The notes under the pieces were generated by a model, which searched no databases, was not told the origin of the DNA, and was given only the letters and a program-made list of their open reading frames with translations. From Plantibacter flavus (GTDB lineage: Bacteria > Actinomycetota > Actinomycetes > Actinomycetales > Microbacteriaceae), in assembly GCF_002024505.1 (NCBI RefSeq), contig NZ_CP019402.1:2418001-2482000 (forward strand): a stretch of DNA of 64,000 nucleotides. The letters are read 5' to 3'. Within the stretch, counting starts at the first letter, position 1. Every line of letters begins with the position of its first letter. Of this stretch, positions 8,214 through 17,812 are shown piece after piece. The position numbers and the translations under genes were made by a program.

Positions 8214-9734
8214 TCAGACGGCGTCGGGCGACGCCGGGGTATTCGGCTGACGCTTCGCGGCCGCAGCGGCGTTGTCGGACATCGCCTGCTGGAGGTTCTC
8301 CCCCAGCGCGCCACCGGCGACCCCACCCAAGAGGGCGGACAGGTCGAGCCCGGTGATGTCCTTGACGACCTTCGGCACCTCGCTGACGACCTGGCCGACC
8401 GTCTTCGTGACGGCTGACGCACCCTCGGTCGAGATGACCGTGAGGTTCGAGATGTTGCCGAGCGGCTCGGACACGGCTCGCGTGATCTCAGGCAGACGAG
8501 CGATGATCTCGGATGCGAGTCCGGCCTCACCGTACTTCTTCAACGCCTCCGCCTTCGCGTCGATCGCCTCAGCCTCGGCCAGACCCTCCGCGGCAACCGC
8601 CGACGCCTTCGCGTCACCCTGGGCGCGGATACCCTCGGCCAGCGCGATCTGCTTGTCGCGCTCAGCGGTACCGGCGAGGCGCACGGACTCCGCAGCGGCC
8701 TGGGCGTCCTGCACGGCCGCGACCTTGTTCGCCTCGGCGATGGTCTTGCGCTTGAACGCGTCGGCCTCCGTCGCGGCATTGGCTGCGTCTCGGGCCGCCT
8801 GCGCGCGCTGGACCGTCGCGTAGGCGTCGGCCTCGGCCGGCTTGCGCACCTCGATGTCGAGGCGTTCCTGCTCCACCTTCGCCTTCTCGGCGAGCGCCTC
8901 ACGCTCCTGCTCCGCGACCAGACGGTCCTGCTGCGCCGTGGCCAGCTGACCGGAGGCCTCGGCCTCGGCGTTCGCGCGGTCGGTCTCCGCCTTGATCGTC
9001 GCCTGCTTGAGGCTCAGCGCCTTCTGACGCTCCGCGACCTGCTCCGCCGCTTCGATCCGCGCGAACTCGGACGCACGAGCGGTCTCGGCTTCCTTGATCT
9101 CGGCGTTCTGCCGAGCGAGCGCGTTCTCCGCTCGACCGAGGTCGGCGAGGTAGTTGGTGCCCGGCGTCGAGATGTCGGAGATGTTCAGCAGGTCGACCTG
9201 GAGGCCCTGCTCGGCGAGATCCGTCTTGGTCGCCTCGACCACCGCTTCGGACAGGGCGTTGCGGTTGGAGATGATCTCCTTGATCGGCATGTTGCCGATG
9301 ATGGAACGCAGCGACCCCTCGAGGGACTGCTGGATGATCTGCGTCAGCGACCCCTGCTGGGAGAGGAAGCGCTGCGCGGCACGGCGCACACCCTCCGGCG
9401 TGCCGGAGACCTTGAAGTTCACGCTCGCCTGGATGGCGACCTTGATGAAGTTGGTGTCGACACCCTCCACGACGATGCCGATCTGACGCTGCTCGAGCGA
9501 GATCGGGAAGCCCTGCTGCAGGATCGGCCAGATGAACACCCGCCCACCGATGACGACGCGCTGACCGCCATCGGGCTCACCCGTCTTGGCGCCGGCCCCC
9601 CGACCGACGATGACGAGCGCCTGGTTCGGCGGCACGCGCTTGATGCGTCCGGCGACGAACGCGACGATCGCGAGCGCCACCACGACGAGTGCGATCACGG
9701 CGATCACCGTGATGTTGGTGGTGATGAAGTCCAT
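8214..9734 (-). CDS. Flotillin-like SPFH/band-7 membrane scaffold protein
   Basis: This 506-residue protein matches the YuaG/FloT type. It has one N-terminal membrane segment (about residues 8-28), an SPFH domain over roughly 30-200, and a long Ala/Glu-rich coiled coil over about 215-400 with repeated EA/AE patterns (RAEAEA-like). A Gly/Ala-rich tail ends the protein. Flotillins organise fluid membrane microdomains and scaffold signalling and secretion complexes. The ATG at 9734 follows GGGAAGG by about ten bases. It sits 46 bases downstream of an NfeD-like gene, the usual operon partner (yuaF-yuaG in Bacillus). Confidence 0.93.
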   Translation of the reverse strand: MDFITTNITVIAVIALVVVALAIVAFVAGRIKRVPPNQALVIVGRGAGAKTGEPDGGQRVVIGGRVFIWPILQQGFPISLEQRQIGIVVEGVDTNFIKVAIQASVNFKVSGTPEGVRRAAQRFLSQQGSLTQIIQQSLEGSLRSIIGNMPIKEIISNRNALSEAVVEATKTDLAEQGLQVDLLNISDISTPGTNYLADLGRAENALARQNAEIKEAETARASEFARIEAAEQVAERQKALSLKQATIKAETDRANAEAEASGQLATAQQDRLVAEQEREALAEKAKVEQERLDIEVRKPAEADAYATVQRAQAARDAANAATEADAFKRKTIAEANKVAAVQDAQAAAESVRLAGTAERDKQIALAEGIRAQGDAKASAVAAEGLAEAEAIDAKAEALKKYGEAGLASEIIARLPEITRAVSEPLGNISNLTVISTEGASAVTKTVGQVVSEVPKVVKDITGLDLSALLGGVAGGALGENLQQAMSDNAAAAAKRQPNTPASPDAV

Positions 9735-9780
9735 AGGGCAGGTGCCTTCCCCTCGAGGGCGTGCTGGTGGATGGATGGAA

Positions 9781-10269
9781 TCAGGGCTGCGTGTCGGCAG
9801 CGGCTCCGCTCGACACGGGTTCGACCTTCACGCGGGAACCCTGGAGCTCGACCACGCGGATCCGGCTGCCCGTTTCGATCCGCGTGTCGGAGAACGCGAG
9901 GCGCGTCTCGATCTCGTGCGGGCCGTCGAGGCTGACCTCGCCGAAGGACGCCGAGATGGTCGACCGGGCGACCCCGTAGAGACCGAGCGGTGAACTCGGC
10001 GTGCCGTCCTCCGAACGCTTGAAACTCCGGATCATCAGCTGGACGCCGACGAGCACGAGGACACCGATGACGGCCGAGATGACGTAGGCGGACCAGACGG
10101 GCAACCCGTTCGCCAGCACGATCGCGCCGACGGCGCCGAAGACGGTGAACGCGCTCCCCAACGCGGTGGCCGAGACCGCCCCGTCCAGGAAGTCGAAGAT
10201 CTCACCGAAGACCAGGGAGATGAGGACGATCACGAGACCGACGGCGCCGACGATGATGAACAGGGTCAT
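9781..10269 (-). CDS. NfeD-like membrane protein, partner of flotillin
   Basis: This 162-residue protein has about three membrane segments between residues 1 and 80 (starting LFIIVGAVGLVIVLISLVF). A C-terminal OB-fold-like domain covers about 90-150 (GLYGVARSTISASFGEV ... RIRVVELQGSRVKVEPV). This is the short, protease-less NfeD type that accompanies flotillins. It is the first gene of a two-gene operon with the flotillin and probably modulates its assembly. The start ATG at 10269 opens directly into the first hydrophobic segment. The family is clear; the molecular role is known only in outline. Confidence 0.88.
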   Translation of the reverse strand: MTLFIIVGAVGLVIVLISLVFGEIFDFLDGAVSATALGSAFTVFGAVGAIVLANGLPVWSAYVISAVIGVLVLVGVQLMIRSFKRSEDGTPSSPLGLYGVARSTISASFGEVSLDGPHEIETRLAFSDTRIETGSRIRVVELQGSRVKVEPVSSGAAADTQP

Positions 10270-10369
10270 GCCACCAACCCTACTGAACGCCCAGGCGACG
10301 TGCAGGAAAGCGGTCTCCCGTTACGACGGCGACGGGTTGCGGGCCCCTGTGGAGCGACTGCAGCGGCCC

Positions 10370-11284
10370 TCAGCCCACTGCGTCGAGCAGCTCCGTCAGC
10401 CAGCCGGCACCGCGCGTCGTCGCGCCCAGACGCTCGACGCGTTCGCGCAACCCGCGGTCCGAGGTGACCACCACGACCGCCCCGTCGAGTTCACGGACGA
10501 CGTCCACGATCGCGTCGTCGCCACTCCCCGCAGCGTCGACGATCGAGACGCCGGCCCGCAGTTCGTGCCCGGGCTCTCGTACGCTGTCATCGGTGTGGAC
10601 GCCGCGGGCCTGTCCTTCCACGACGGCGACGTAGGCCGGCCACCAGCGGTCGAAGTCGAGGTCGAGCGCCTGGGCGTCGAGACCCTCGTGCGCGAGGCGG
10701 CCGAGGCGCGCGACGAACCGCTGTGCGGCACCCGCACGGTCCTTCCACCACCCGTCGGGTCGCGAGCCGACGACGTTCGCGACGTCGACGACGACCGTGA
10801 CGCGGCGCTCGAGCTGCGACCGCAGGCCGGGCCACGAATCGGCGAAGCCAGGGTGCAGAGGCAATGTCTCGACCTCGGCGAGCGGCACCCAGGCGAGAGC
10901 GATACTCTCCGGGTCGGACACCACGGGTTCGAACGGCTCGACCGCCTCGACGATCACCGTCGTGTACGACCAGAACCCGAGATCGAGCACGGAGTCGAAC
11001 CGCAGCTCGATCGACTCGGCGGGGACACCCGCCTCCTCGTGCGACTCGCGGACCGCACCGTCGACAGCGCTTTCGAACTGGTGACGCGCGCCTCCCGGGA
11101 TGCCCCAGGTGCCGCCGAAGTGGCTCCAACCGGCCCGGTGCTGCAACAGCACGCCGCGCGCCCGATCGTGCACGAGGAGTCCTGCTGCACCGAACCTCCC
11201 CCAGAACTTGCGGCCGTCCCCGGATTCGACCCAGGCATCCCCGGCGTCCCGGAGGGGGCCGCCGGGAGGATGCGCATCAGTCAT
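10370..11284 (-). CDS. NUDIX hydrolase fused to NYN/PIN-like nuclease domain
   Basis: The protein has 304 residues in two parts. Residues about 20-150 form a NUDIX domain with the box GARHQFE...REsHEEAGV, so it is likely to hydrolyse a nucleoside diphosphate derivative. Residues about 160-300 look like a NYN/PIN-type domain: VVVDVANVVGSR with an early Asp, then GSGDDAIVDVV and VVVTSDRGLRERV, the spaced acidic residues typical of metal-dependent RNases. I start at ATG 11284; the extension to 11341 is GC-poor promoter sequence. The fusion suggests coupled nucleotide clean-up and RNA processing, but this is inference. It is divergent from a TetR gene. Confidence 0.82.
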   Translation of the reverse strand: MTDAHPPGGPLRDAGDAWVESGDGRKFWGRFGAAGLLVHDRARGVLLQHRAGWSHFGGTWGIPGGARHQFESAVDGAVRESHEEAGVPAESIELRFDSVLDLGFWSYTTVIVEAVEPFEPVVSDPESIALAWVPLAEVETLPLHPGFADSWPGLRSQLERRVTVVVDVANVVGSRPDGWWKDRAGAAQRFVARLGRLAHEGLDAQALDLDFDRWWPAYVAVVEGQARGVHTDDSVREPGHELRAGVSIVDAAGSGDDAIVDVVRELDGAVVVVTSDRGLRERVERLGATTRGAGWLTELLDAVG

Positions 11285-11347
11285 TGGACCAGCCTGGCAC
11301 GAAACGCTGGGCGGCACCCCCTTGCCCACCGTCATCTCCACACCACG

Positions 11348-11383
11348 TGCAGAATATGTTATATATTGAACTCCAGTATTGCA
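11348..11383. promoter_or_regulatory. AT-rich divergent promoter/operator region
   Basis: This strongly AT-rich block stands out from the surrounding GC-rich DNA between the divergent NUDIX-NYN and tetR genes. It includes ATATGTTATATATTG. Ends TGCAgAATA and TATTGCA form an imperfect inverted repeat. It likely holds overlapping promoters and the TetR site; exact -10/-35 boxes are ambiguous. Confidence 0.4.
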
Positions 11384-11430
11384 TCGGCAGCGCTCGCGCC
11401 CGCCGCACCGAACCCACGCGAAGGACCCTC

Positions 11431-12078
11431 ATGGATGCACGTCAACGCCGGACGCGGGCACGGCTCGCGCGCACGATCCTGCAACTCGCCGCCGAACGCC
11501 CCACCTCCGAGATCTCCGTCTCGGAGATCGCCGCACGCGCCGGCATCAACCGATCGACCTTCTACCAGCACGCGGCGGCGCCGTGCGAACTGCTCGAATC
11601 GGTCCTCGCCGAGGAGCTCACGGAACTGAGCATGACCCACCTGGCGACCGTCTCCGCGGACGACGCCCCGGCGGCGATCACCAGCGCCACAGTCGCCGCG
11701 CTCCGCCACATCGACGAGCGCGCCGACATCTACCGCGTCGGTCTCGGCGACGACCTCATCGGTGCGAGTCTGCAGCCGATGCTCAACCGCGTCTTCACCT
11801 CGACGGTGCTCGAGATCTTCGAGCGCGGGGCGATCACCATCCCCCACGCCGAATGTCTGAGCGAGGAGCAGCGCGAGCTGTTCACGCGATCGGCAGCGCA
11901 CTTCGTCGCCGCGGGCTCCGTCGCGGCGTTCCGCGTCTGGCTCGACACCCCTGCACCACGCGACATCGCGTCGTTCCTCGAGGTCATCGGCGAGCTGCTC
12001 CCGAGCTGGTGGCCGTTCCAGGCCCAACACGAGCCCGCCTTGGCGCCAGCGGACGAGCCCGCCCTCGCTCGCCCCTGA
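11431..12078 (+). CDS. TetR-family transcriptional regulator
   Basis: This 215-residue protein has an N-terminal HTH at about residues 10-55, with ISVSEIAARAGINRSTFYQH as the recognition signature. The rest is helical, with no recognisable ligand motif, and ends in an Ala/Pro/Glu-rich tail. The ATG at 11431 lies downstream of the AT-rich promoter block. A weak AAGGA precedes it. It is divergent from the NUDIX-NYN gene and may regulate it or itself. A strong bidirectional terminator follows. Confidence 0.88.
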   Translation: MDARQRRTRARLARTILQLAAERPTSEISVSEIAARAGINRSTFYQHAAAPCELLESVLAEELTELSMTHLATVSADDAPAAITSATVAALRHIDERADIYRVGLGDDLIGASLQPMLNRVFTSTVLEIFERGAITIPHAECLSEEQRELFTRSAAHFVAAGSVAAFRVWLDTPAPRDIASFLEVIGELLPSWWPFQAQHEPALAPADEPALARP

Positions 12079-12096
12079 TCACGCCTCGACCAGGAC

Positions 12097-12142
12097 GACG
12101 AAGGCCCGGGACCACTTCATGGAGTGGTCCCGGGCCTTCGTC
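12097..12142. terminator. Bidirectional terminator between tetR and der
   Basis: A perfect 20-bp stem (12097-12116 with 12123-12142) has a six-base loop and lies between convergent genes. GC-rich core with AAGGCC/GGCCTT flanks; no long T-run. Its length and symmetry make termination in both directions likely. Confidence 0.75.
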
Positions 12143-12171
12143 GCCACCGTCAGGCAGACGGACGCCGCGGT

Positions 12172-13680
12172 TCAGCGCTGGCGCTTCTCGCGGACGCGCA
12201 TGTTGACGTTGATCGGCGTGCCCTCGAAGCCCCAGATCTCGCGCAGGCGACGGACCACGTAGCGACGGTAACCGGGATCGAGGAAGCCGGTCGTGAAGAG
12301 CACGAAGGTCGGCGGACGGCTCGCGGCCTGCGTGCCGAACAGGATGCGGGGCTGCTTGCCACCGCGCAACGGGTGCGGGTGCGCCGCCGTGAGCTCGGCG
12401 AGGAAGGCGTTGAACTTGCCGGTGGGGATACGCATGTCCCACGACTCGAGGGCGACCTCGAGGGCTGGGACGAGACGCTCCAAGTGGCGGCCCGTGCGCG
12501 CGGAGATGTTGACGCGCGGCGCCCAGGACACGTGCGAGAGGTCCTGTTCGATCTCGCGCTCCAGGTACTTCCGGCGTTCGTCGTCGAGCTGGTCCCACTT
12601 GTTGAAGGCGAGCACGAGGGCGCGACCGCTCTCGAGGACGAGGTCGATGATGCGCACGTCCTGCTCGCTGATCACCTCGGTGACGTCGATGAGGACGACG
12701 GCCACCTCGGCCTTCTCGAGCGCCGTGCTCGTGCGGAGCGACGCGTAGAAGTCGGCACCCTGCGACAGGTGCACGCGACGACGGATGCCTGCGGTGTCGA
12801 CGAAGCGCCAGATCTTGCCGCCGAGCTCGATCTGCTCGTCGACCGGGTCGCGGGTGGTCCCGGCGAGGTCGTTGACGACGACGCGCTCCTCGCCTGCGGT
12901 CTTGTTGAGCAGGCTGGACTTGCCGACGTTCGGGCGTCCGAGGATCGCGACACGGCGGGGGCCGCCGAACTCGTCCTTCGCGACGGCCGAGACCTGCGGG
13001 AGGACCTTGAGGATCTTGTCGAGGAGGTCGGCGACACCACGACCGTGGATCGCGGAGACCGGGTGGGGCTCGCCGAGGCCGAGGTTCCAGAGCGCTGCGG
13101 CCTCCGGCTCCTGACGGGCGTCGTCGACCTTGTTGGCGACGAGGAAGACGGGGCGTCCGGTCTTGCGGAGGAGCTTGACGACCTGCTCGTCGGTCGCCGT
13201 GGCACCGACCATGGCGTCGACCACGAAGATCACGACGTCGGAGAGGTCGATGGCGATCTCGGCCTGGGCCGCGACAGATGCGTCGATGCCCTTGGCGTCG
13301 GGCTCCCACCCACCGGTGTCGACGACCGTGAAGCGACGGTCGTTCCACTCGGCCTTGTAGTTCACGCGGTCGCGGGTGACACCGGGGGTGTCCTCCACGA
13401 CGGCCTCACGACGGCCGAGGATGCGGTTCACCAGCGCGGACTTGCCCACGTTCGGTCGTCCGACGATCGCCACGACGGGCAGCGCCGGCAGGAAGCGGAT
13501 CTCGTCCGGGTCCTCCGTCGCGCCGTCGAGGATGTCGAGGTCGTCGCCCTCGAGGTCGTAGTCGGCCAGGCCGGAGCGGAGGGACGCGGCCCGCTGGGTC
13601 GCGAGCTCCTCGTCCATGTCCTGGAGGCGGTCCGCGAGGTCGTCGGGGCCTCCGTCGAACTGCTCGTCATCGTGAGCCAT
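12172..13680 (-). CDS. der: Ribosome biogenesis GTPase Der (EngA)
   Basis: This 502-residue double GTPase acts in 50S subunit maturation. The first G domain has GRPNVGKS at residues 74-81, a DTGG switch-II motif near 121 and NKVD at 183-186. The second has GRPNVGKS at 248-255, DTAG, and NKWD. A C-terminal KH-like domain ends in [13 protein letters not shown] roughly 65-residue acidic N-terminal extension precedes the first domain, as is usual in actinobacteria. The start overlaps the end of cmk by 14 bases, so translation is probably coupled. Last gene of the long minus-strand run. Confidence 0.97.
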   Translation of the reverse strand: MAHDDEQFDGGPDDLADRLQDMDEELATQRAASLRSGLADYDLEGDDLDILDGATEDPDEIRFLPALPVVAIVGRPNVGKSALVNRILGRREAVVEDTPGVTRDRVNYKAEWNDRRFTVVDTGGWEPDAKGIDASVAAQAEIAIDLSDVVIFVVDAMVGATATDEQVVKLLRKTGRPVFLVANKVDDARQEPEAAALWNLGLGEPHPVSAIHGRGVADLLDKILKVLPQVSAVAKDEFGGPRRVAILGRPNVGKSSLLNKTAGEERVVVNDLAGTTRDPVDEQIELGGKIWRFVDTAGIRRRVHLSQGADFYASLRTSTALEKAEVAVVLIDVTEVISEQDVRIIDLVLESGRALVLAFNKWDQLDDERRKYLEREIEQDLSHVSWAPRVNISARTGRHLERLVPALEVALESWDMRIPTGKFNAFLAELTAAHPHPLRGGKQPRILFGTQAASRPPTFVLFTTGFLDPGYRRYVVRRLREIWGFEGTPINVNMRVREKRQR

Positions 13681-14404
13681 GGGAGTTCCTTGCTGTGAGG
13701 GATTCGGTGACGCGGACGACCGCGTCGACCGTCTCGTCGAAGTCGATGTGCGTGGAGTCGACCGTGGTCACTCCGTCCGCCGCGTTCATGAAGTCGACGA
13801 CCCTGGAGTCCGCCCGATCACGCCGCTGCAGTTGTTCCGCGACGTCGCCGGCAGGGTGGCTCTCGAATTCCGCTGAACGCCTGGCCATTCTAGCCGCTTC
13901 GGATGCCGTGAGCAGGATCCGAGCCTGAGCATCCGGTGCGACCACCGTGGTGATGTCGCGTCCCTCGACGACGATGCCCGGGCGGTCGACGTCGGCGATG
14001 AGCGATCGGAAGGTCTCGTTGATCCATGCACGCACCTCCGGGACACGGGCGACGGCGGACACGACGGCCGTCACGCGAGGGCCGCGGATCTCGTCCGTGA
14101 CGTCGCGATCACCGAGCGTGAACGCGGTCACGTCCGGGTCGAGTGAGACGGTGAAGGCGCCACCGAACGCGTCGAGCGAGCCGATCACCGCCGCCGAGTC
14201 CTCCGGGTCGACGTCTGCATCGAGCGTGTGGAGCGCGAGCGCGCGGTACCAGGCGCCCGTGTCGAGGTAGCGGTAGCCGAGCCGACGGGCGACGGCCTTG
14301 CTCACGCTGGACTTGCCGCTGCCGGCCGGTCCGTCGATCGCGACCACGACGGGTGCGTCCGGCGTCGTCGACGCGTCGGTGCTGGTGGGGTGCTGTTCGG
14401 TCAT
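13667..14404 (-). CDS. cmk: Cytidylate kinase
   Basis: This 245-residue NMP kinase phosphorylates CMP/dCMP with ATP. The P-loop GPAGSGKS is at residues 25-32, followed by [13 protein letters not shown]. The NMP-binding and lid segments [15 protein letters not shown] and RRSAEFES are present. The frame is open far upstream, but the ATG at 14404 lies eight bases after tyrA ends and yields the family N-terminus after a Ser/Thr-rich lead of about 20 residues. In other bacteria cmk and der are also adjacent. Confidence 0.96.
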   Translation of the reverse strand: MTEQHPTSTDASTTPDAPVVVAIDGPAGSGKSSVSKAVARRLGYRYLDTGAWYRALALHTLDADVDPEDSAAVIGSLDAFGGAFTVSLDPDVTAFTLGDRDVTDEIRGPRVTAVVSAVARVPEVRAWINETFRSLIADVDRPGIVVEGRDITTVVAPDAQARILLTASEAARMARRSAEFESHPAGDVAEQLQRRDRADSRVVDFMNAADGVTTVDSTHIDFDETVDAVVRVTESLTARNSHGSR

Positions 14405-14412
14405 GTCTCTTC

Positions 14413-15513
14413 CTATACTTCCGCGATGCGCCAGCCGCGCGACTCGAGGTCGTCGACGGTGCGCTGCTTCACCTCGGGGAGGACCTGGACCTCCGCGAGA
14501 CCGATGTTCGCGCCGGGCGAGTGCTCCAGACGCAGGTCCTCGATGTTGACGCCGATCTCGCCGAGCTCGGTGAACAGGGCGCCCAGCTGGCCGGGGCGGT
14601 CGTCGAGCAGGACGACGATGCTCGCGAACCGGCGGTTCTGGCCGTGCTTGCCGGGGAGCCGTGCGACGCCGGTGTTGCCGGCGGCGATCGTGTCCGCGAT
14701 CGTGCGGCGAGCGCCCGGCACCTCCGGGTCCCGGAGTGCCGAGATGACGGACGCGAGGTCGGTGGACAGCTGCTCGAGCACCGGGAGGACCTCGGCGTGG
14801 TTGGCGCTGAGGATCTGGACCCAGAGCTCCGGCGCGCTCGAGGCGATGCGGACGGTGTCGCGCAGCCCCTGTCCGGCGAGCTGGATGGCGCCCTCCTCGG
14901 CGTCCTGCAGCTGGGCGGCCAGGAGGCTCGCGACGAGCTGCGGCGTGTGCGAGACGAGCGCGACGAAGCGGTCGTGTTCGTCCGGCGTCATCTCCATCGG
15001 GATGGTGCCGAGGTCGAGCGCGAGGCCCTCCACCTGCGACAGCGCCCAGGCGGGTGTCTCGGCGTCGCGGCAGATCACCCACGGGCGACCGAGGAAGAGG
15101 TCGGCTCGCGCCGAGATCGCTCCCCCGCGCTCACGGCCGGCGAGCGGGTGCGAACCGATGTACCGGGTGAGGTCGACACCGCGCTCGAGCAGTGCGCGGT
15201 ACGGTTCGAGCTTGACGCTCGCGACGTCGGTCACGACGGCGCTTGGAAACGCGGCGAGTTCGGCCTCGATGACGCGAGCGGTGACGTCCGGCGGGACGCA
15301 GATGACGACGACGGACGGGTCGTCGGAGGGTTCCGCCGCACGACCCGCGCCGTAGTCGATGGCGAGGCGCAACTGGCTGGGCGACGCGTCGTCGAGGATG
15401 ATGTCGACGCCCTTGGCGCGCAGTGCGAGTCCGATGCTCGCGCCGAGGAGGCCGGCTCCGACGATGCGGACCGAGCCCTGCACGCGCGCGGGAGCTGCGC
15501 TCAGGTCGCTCAT
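14413..15513 (-). CDS. tyrA: Prephenate dehydrogenase with C-terminal ACT domain
   Basis: This 366-residue NAD(P)-dependent enzyme oxidatively decarboxylates prephenate in tyrosine synthesis. The Rossmann motif GAGLLG is at residues 19-24. The catalytic region includes [12 protein letters not shown], with the active-site His, and a [15 protein letters not shown] helix. An ACT domain at about 285-360 ([30 protein letters not shown]) is the likely tyrosine sensor. Its start overlaps the stop of the upstream pseudouridine synthase gene by four bases. An aromatic gene inside this cell-cycle run is a lineage-specific insertion relative to the mycobacterial order. Confidence 0.94.
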   Translation of the reverse strand: MSDLSAAPARVQGSVRIVGAGLLGASIGLALRAKGVDIILDDASPSQLRLAIDYGAGRAAEPSDDPSVVVICVPPDVTARVIEAELAAFPSAVVTDVASVKLEPYRALLERGVDLTRYIGSHPLAGRERGGAISARADLFLGRPWVICRDAETPAWALSQVEGLALDLGTIPMEMTPDEHDRFVALVSHTPQLVASLLAAQLQDAEEGAIQLAGQGLRDTVRIASSAPELWVQILSANHAEVLPVLEQLSTDLASVISALRDPEVPGARRTIADTIAAGNTGVARLPGKHGQNRRFASIVVLLDDRPGQLGALFTELGEIGVNIEDLRLEHSPGANIGLAEVQVLPEVKQRTVDDLESRGWRIAEV

Positions 15514-16310
15514 GCCGTCGGCTCCGGCGCCTCCGCTGCCGTGCCGTCGGCCGCGCGGGCTTCAGGACCGTGTGCGCGGGCGATGGTCAGGATGGCGCCG
15601 AGTTCGTCCTTGCTGAGCTCGCGCAACTGGCCGGATCCGAGCGTCCCGAGGTGCAGCGGACCGAACTGACGGCGCACGAGGTCGACGACCGGGTGGCCGA
15701 CGGCGTCGAGCATGCGACGGACGATGCGGTTCCGCCCGGAGTGCAGCGTGAGCTCCACGAGACTGGAGCCGTCCTCGGTGCCGAGCAGGCGGGCCTTGTC
15801 GGCGGAGATCGGTCCGTCCTCGAGTTCGATGCCCGCGGTCAGCTTCGCGAGGACCTGCGGGGTCACCTTGCCCGTGACCTTCGCGATGTACGTCTTCTGC
15901 ACACCGAAGGAGGGGTGGGCGAGCACGTGCGCGAGGTCGCCGTCATTGGTGAGGATGAGCAGACCGCTCGTCTCGGCGTCGAGGCGGCCCACGTTGAACA
16001 GTCGTTCCTCGTACTGCTCGGTGAAGCGGCGCAGGTCGGGGCGACCGCGGTCGTCCTTCAGCGAGCTGTAGATGCCCACCGGCTTGTTGAGCATGAGGTA
16101 GCGCTTCGAGGCGTCGAGCTGGATGGCGCTGCCGTCGACGGACACGAGGTCGTGCTCCGGGTCGATCCGCGAGCCGAGCTCGGTGACGACGACGCCGTTC
16201 ACCTCCACGCGGCCGTCCTCGATGAGCTGCTCCGACACGCGCCTCGAGGCGACGCCGGCGTTCGCCAGCACCTTCTGCAAGCGGATGCCCTCTGATTCAG
16301 TGCTGGTCAC
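15510..16310 (-). CDS. RluB/RsuA-family pseudouridine synthase
   Basis: This 266-residue rRNA pseudouridine synthase has an N-terminal S4 domain at about residues 8-55 (IRLQKVLANAGVASRRVSEQLI). The catalytic motif GRLDAETSGLLILTNDG contains the conserved Asp. GRNRIVRRMLDAVGHPV near residue 200 is the second family signature. By family it probably modifies 23S rRNA helix 89 or a 16S site; the exact target is not decidable. The GTG at 16310 follows AAGGA by seven bases and overlaps the scpB stop by 14 bases, so I prefer it to the upstream ATG. Confidence 0.92.
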   Translation of the reverse strand: MTSTESEGIRLQKVLANAGVASRRVSEQLIEDGRVEVNGVVVTELGSRIDPEHDLVSVDGSAIQLDASKRYLMLNKPVGIYSSLKDDRGRPDLRRFTEQYEERLFNVGRLDAETSGLLILTNDGDLAHVLAHPSFGVQKTYIAKVTGKVTPQVLAKLTAGIELEDGPISADKARLLGTEDGSSLVELTLHSGRNRIVRRMLDAVGHPVVDLVRRQFGPLHLGTLGSGQLRELSKDELGAILTIARAHGPEARAADGTAAEAPEPTA

Positions 16311-16932
16311 TGTCGAATCCTTCCCGGCCATCGTCGAGCAACGGCGAGATCCGCGGCAGCTCCTCGATGGCGTTGATACCAAGTTGGGTGAGCAGGAGAT
16401 CGGTGGTGCCGTAGTTGATGGCACCCGTCTCACTGTCGGTGAACATCTCCGTGATGAGTCCACGCCCGAGGAGGGTGCGGACGACGGAGTCGACGTTGAC
16501 GGCGCGGATCGAGGCGATCGCGCCGCGGCTGATCGGCTGCTTGTAGGCGATCACGGCCAGGGTCTCGAGCGCCGCCTGCGAGAGCTTCGTCGGGTTCTGC
16601 GTCACGACGTAGTCGGTGACGAGCGCGTCGTAGTCGGCTCGGACGTAGATCCGCCAGCCGCCGCCGACCTCGCGGAGTTCGAATCCGCGTCGGACGCCAC
16701 CGCGTTCGCCGTCGTAGTCGGCGACGAGGTCGGCGATGGCCCGTCGGACGGCTCCGACCGGCACGTGCACGGCAGCGGCGAGGTTCACGAGGCTCTGCGG
16801 TTCGTCGGCGACCATGAGGATCGCCTCGAGCGCCCGTGGGACGTCCGGTGCGGGCACCGGCGCGGGCTCGGGCGGCAGGCTCTCGGCGGCGTCCGTCGGC
16901 CGCTCGATCGACTCGGGTGACGCGTCAGGCAT
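16297..16932 (-). CDS. scpB: Segregation and condensation protein B
   Basis: This 211-residue kleisin partner of the SMC-ScpAB condensin has tandem winged-helix domains. The first contains ALEAILMVADEPQSLVNLAAA, the second KLSQAALETLAVIAYKQPISRGAIASIRAVN, the best-conserved ScpB signature. A Pro/Glu-rich lead of about 30 residues precedes them. The start overlaps scpA by eight bases, so the two subunits are likely made together. The complex organises and separates chromosomes. Confidence 0.95.
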   Translation of the reverse strand: MPDASPESIERPTDAAESLPPEPAPVPAPDVPRALEAILMVADEPQSLVNLAAAVHVPVGAVRRAIADLVADYDGERGGVRRGFELREVGGGWRIYVRADYDALVTDYVVTQNPTKLSQAALETLAVIAYKQPISRGAIASIRAVNVDSVVRTLLGRGLITEMFTDSETGAINYGTTDLLLTQLGINAIEELPRISPLLDDGREGFDSDQH

Positions 16933-17812
16933 CGTAATCGGCTCCCAGGTTGGCGAGGCTGTCGTCGTTCCAGGTCTCGGCGGTCCAGCGGAGGGTGAGC
17001 TCGCCGAGCGGTTCGATCTGCTCGAAGGACAGCGCGGCGTGCCGGTACAGTTCGAGCACGGCGATGAAGCGCGCGATGACCACGCCCTTCAGCTCCGCAC
17101 CGGCCACGAGCTCGCGGAAGGTGTGGGACCCGCCGCGGCGCAGGATGGCGACGACGTGCGCCGCCTGCTCCCGGATGCTCACGAGCGGTGCGTGCAGGTG
17201 GTCGAGACCGACGGTCGGCACCTCGCGTGGCGTGAACGCGAGCGTCGCGAGTGCGCCGAAGTCCTGCGCGGTCAGCGTCCAGACGAGTTCCGGGGTCTGC
17301 TGGCGGTACTGCTCCTCCAGCCGGACCGCCCGGAAGTGGCGCGCCGCCTCCAGGTCGAGGCGCTCCGCGAACCACGCGGACGCCTGCTTGAACGCGCGGT
17401 ACTGCAACAGGCGGGCGAACAGCAGGTCCCGCGCCTCCAGCAGGGCGACGTCCTCCGCGTCGACGAGTTCGCCCTGCGGCAGCAGCCCCGCGATCTTGAG
17501 GTCGAGCAGGGTGGCCGCCACGACGAGGAACTCGCTCGCCTGGTCGAGTTCGTCATCGGCCTCGAGCGTCCGCAGGTAGGCGATGAACTCATCGGTCACG
17601 CGGCTGAGCGAGACCTCCGTGATGTCGAGTTCGTGCTTGCCGATGAGGGTCAGCAGGAGGTCGAAGGGTCCTTCGAAGCCCTCGAACGACACCCGGAACG
17701 ACGGTGCCGGTGCGGGGTCGACGGTCGTCGCCTCATCGGAGCGCGAGCCGGTGTCGCCGGCCGGAGGGAGGACGGCAACGGGCGTCCGCGCGGGATCAGG
17801 CGATCGCGCCAC
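16925..17812 (-). CDS. scpA: Segregation and condensation protein A (kleisin)
   Basis: This 295-residue kleisin bridges the SMC heads. The core begins FEGFEGPFDLLLTLIGKHELDITEVSLSRVTDEF. AATLLDLKIAGLLPQ and the C-terminal winged helix (LELYRHAALSFEQIEPLGELTLRW) are typical. Residues 1-37 are a Pro/Ala-rich lead. The GTG at 17812 lies inside the end of the parA-like gene (17-base overlap). Order parA-scpA-scpB-rRNA pseudouridine synthase matches Rv1708-Rv1711. Confidence 0.95.
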   Translation of the reverse strand: MARSPDPARTPVAVLPPAGDTGSRSDEATTVDPAPAPSFRVSFEGFEGPFDLLLTLIGKHELDITEVSLSRVTDEFIAYLRTLEADDELDQASEFLVVAATLLDLKIAGLLPQGELVDAEDVALLEARDLLFARLLQYRAFKQASAWFAERLDLEAARHFRAVRLEEQYRQQTPELVWTLTAQDFGALATLAFTPREVPTVGLDHLHAPLVSIREQAAHVVAILRRGGSHTFRELVAGAELKGVVIARFIAVLELYRHAALSFEQIEPLGELTLRWTAETWNDDSLANLGADYDA

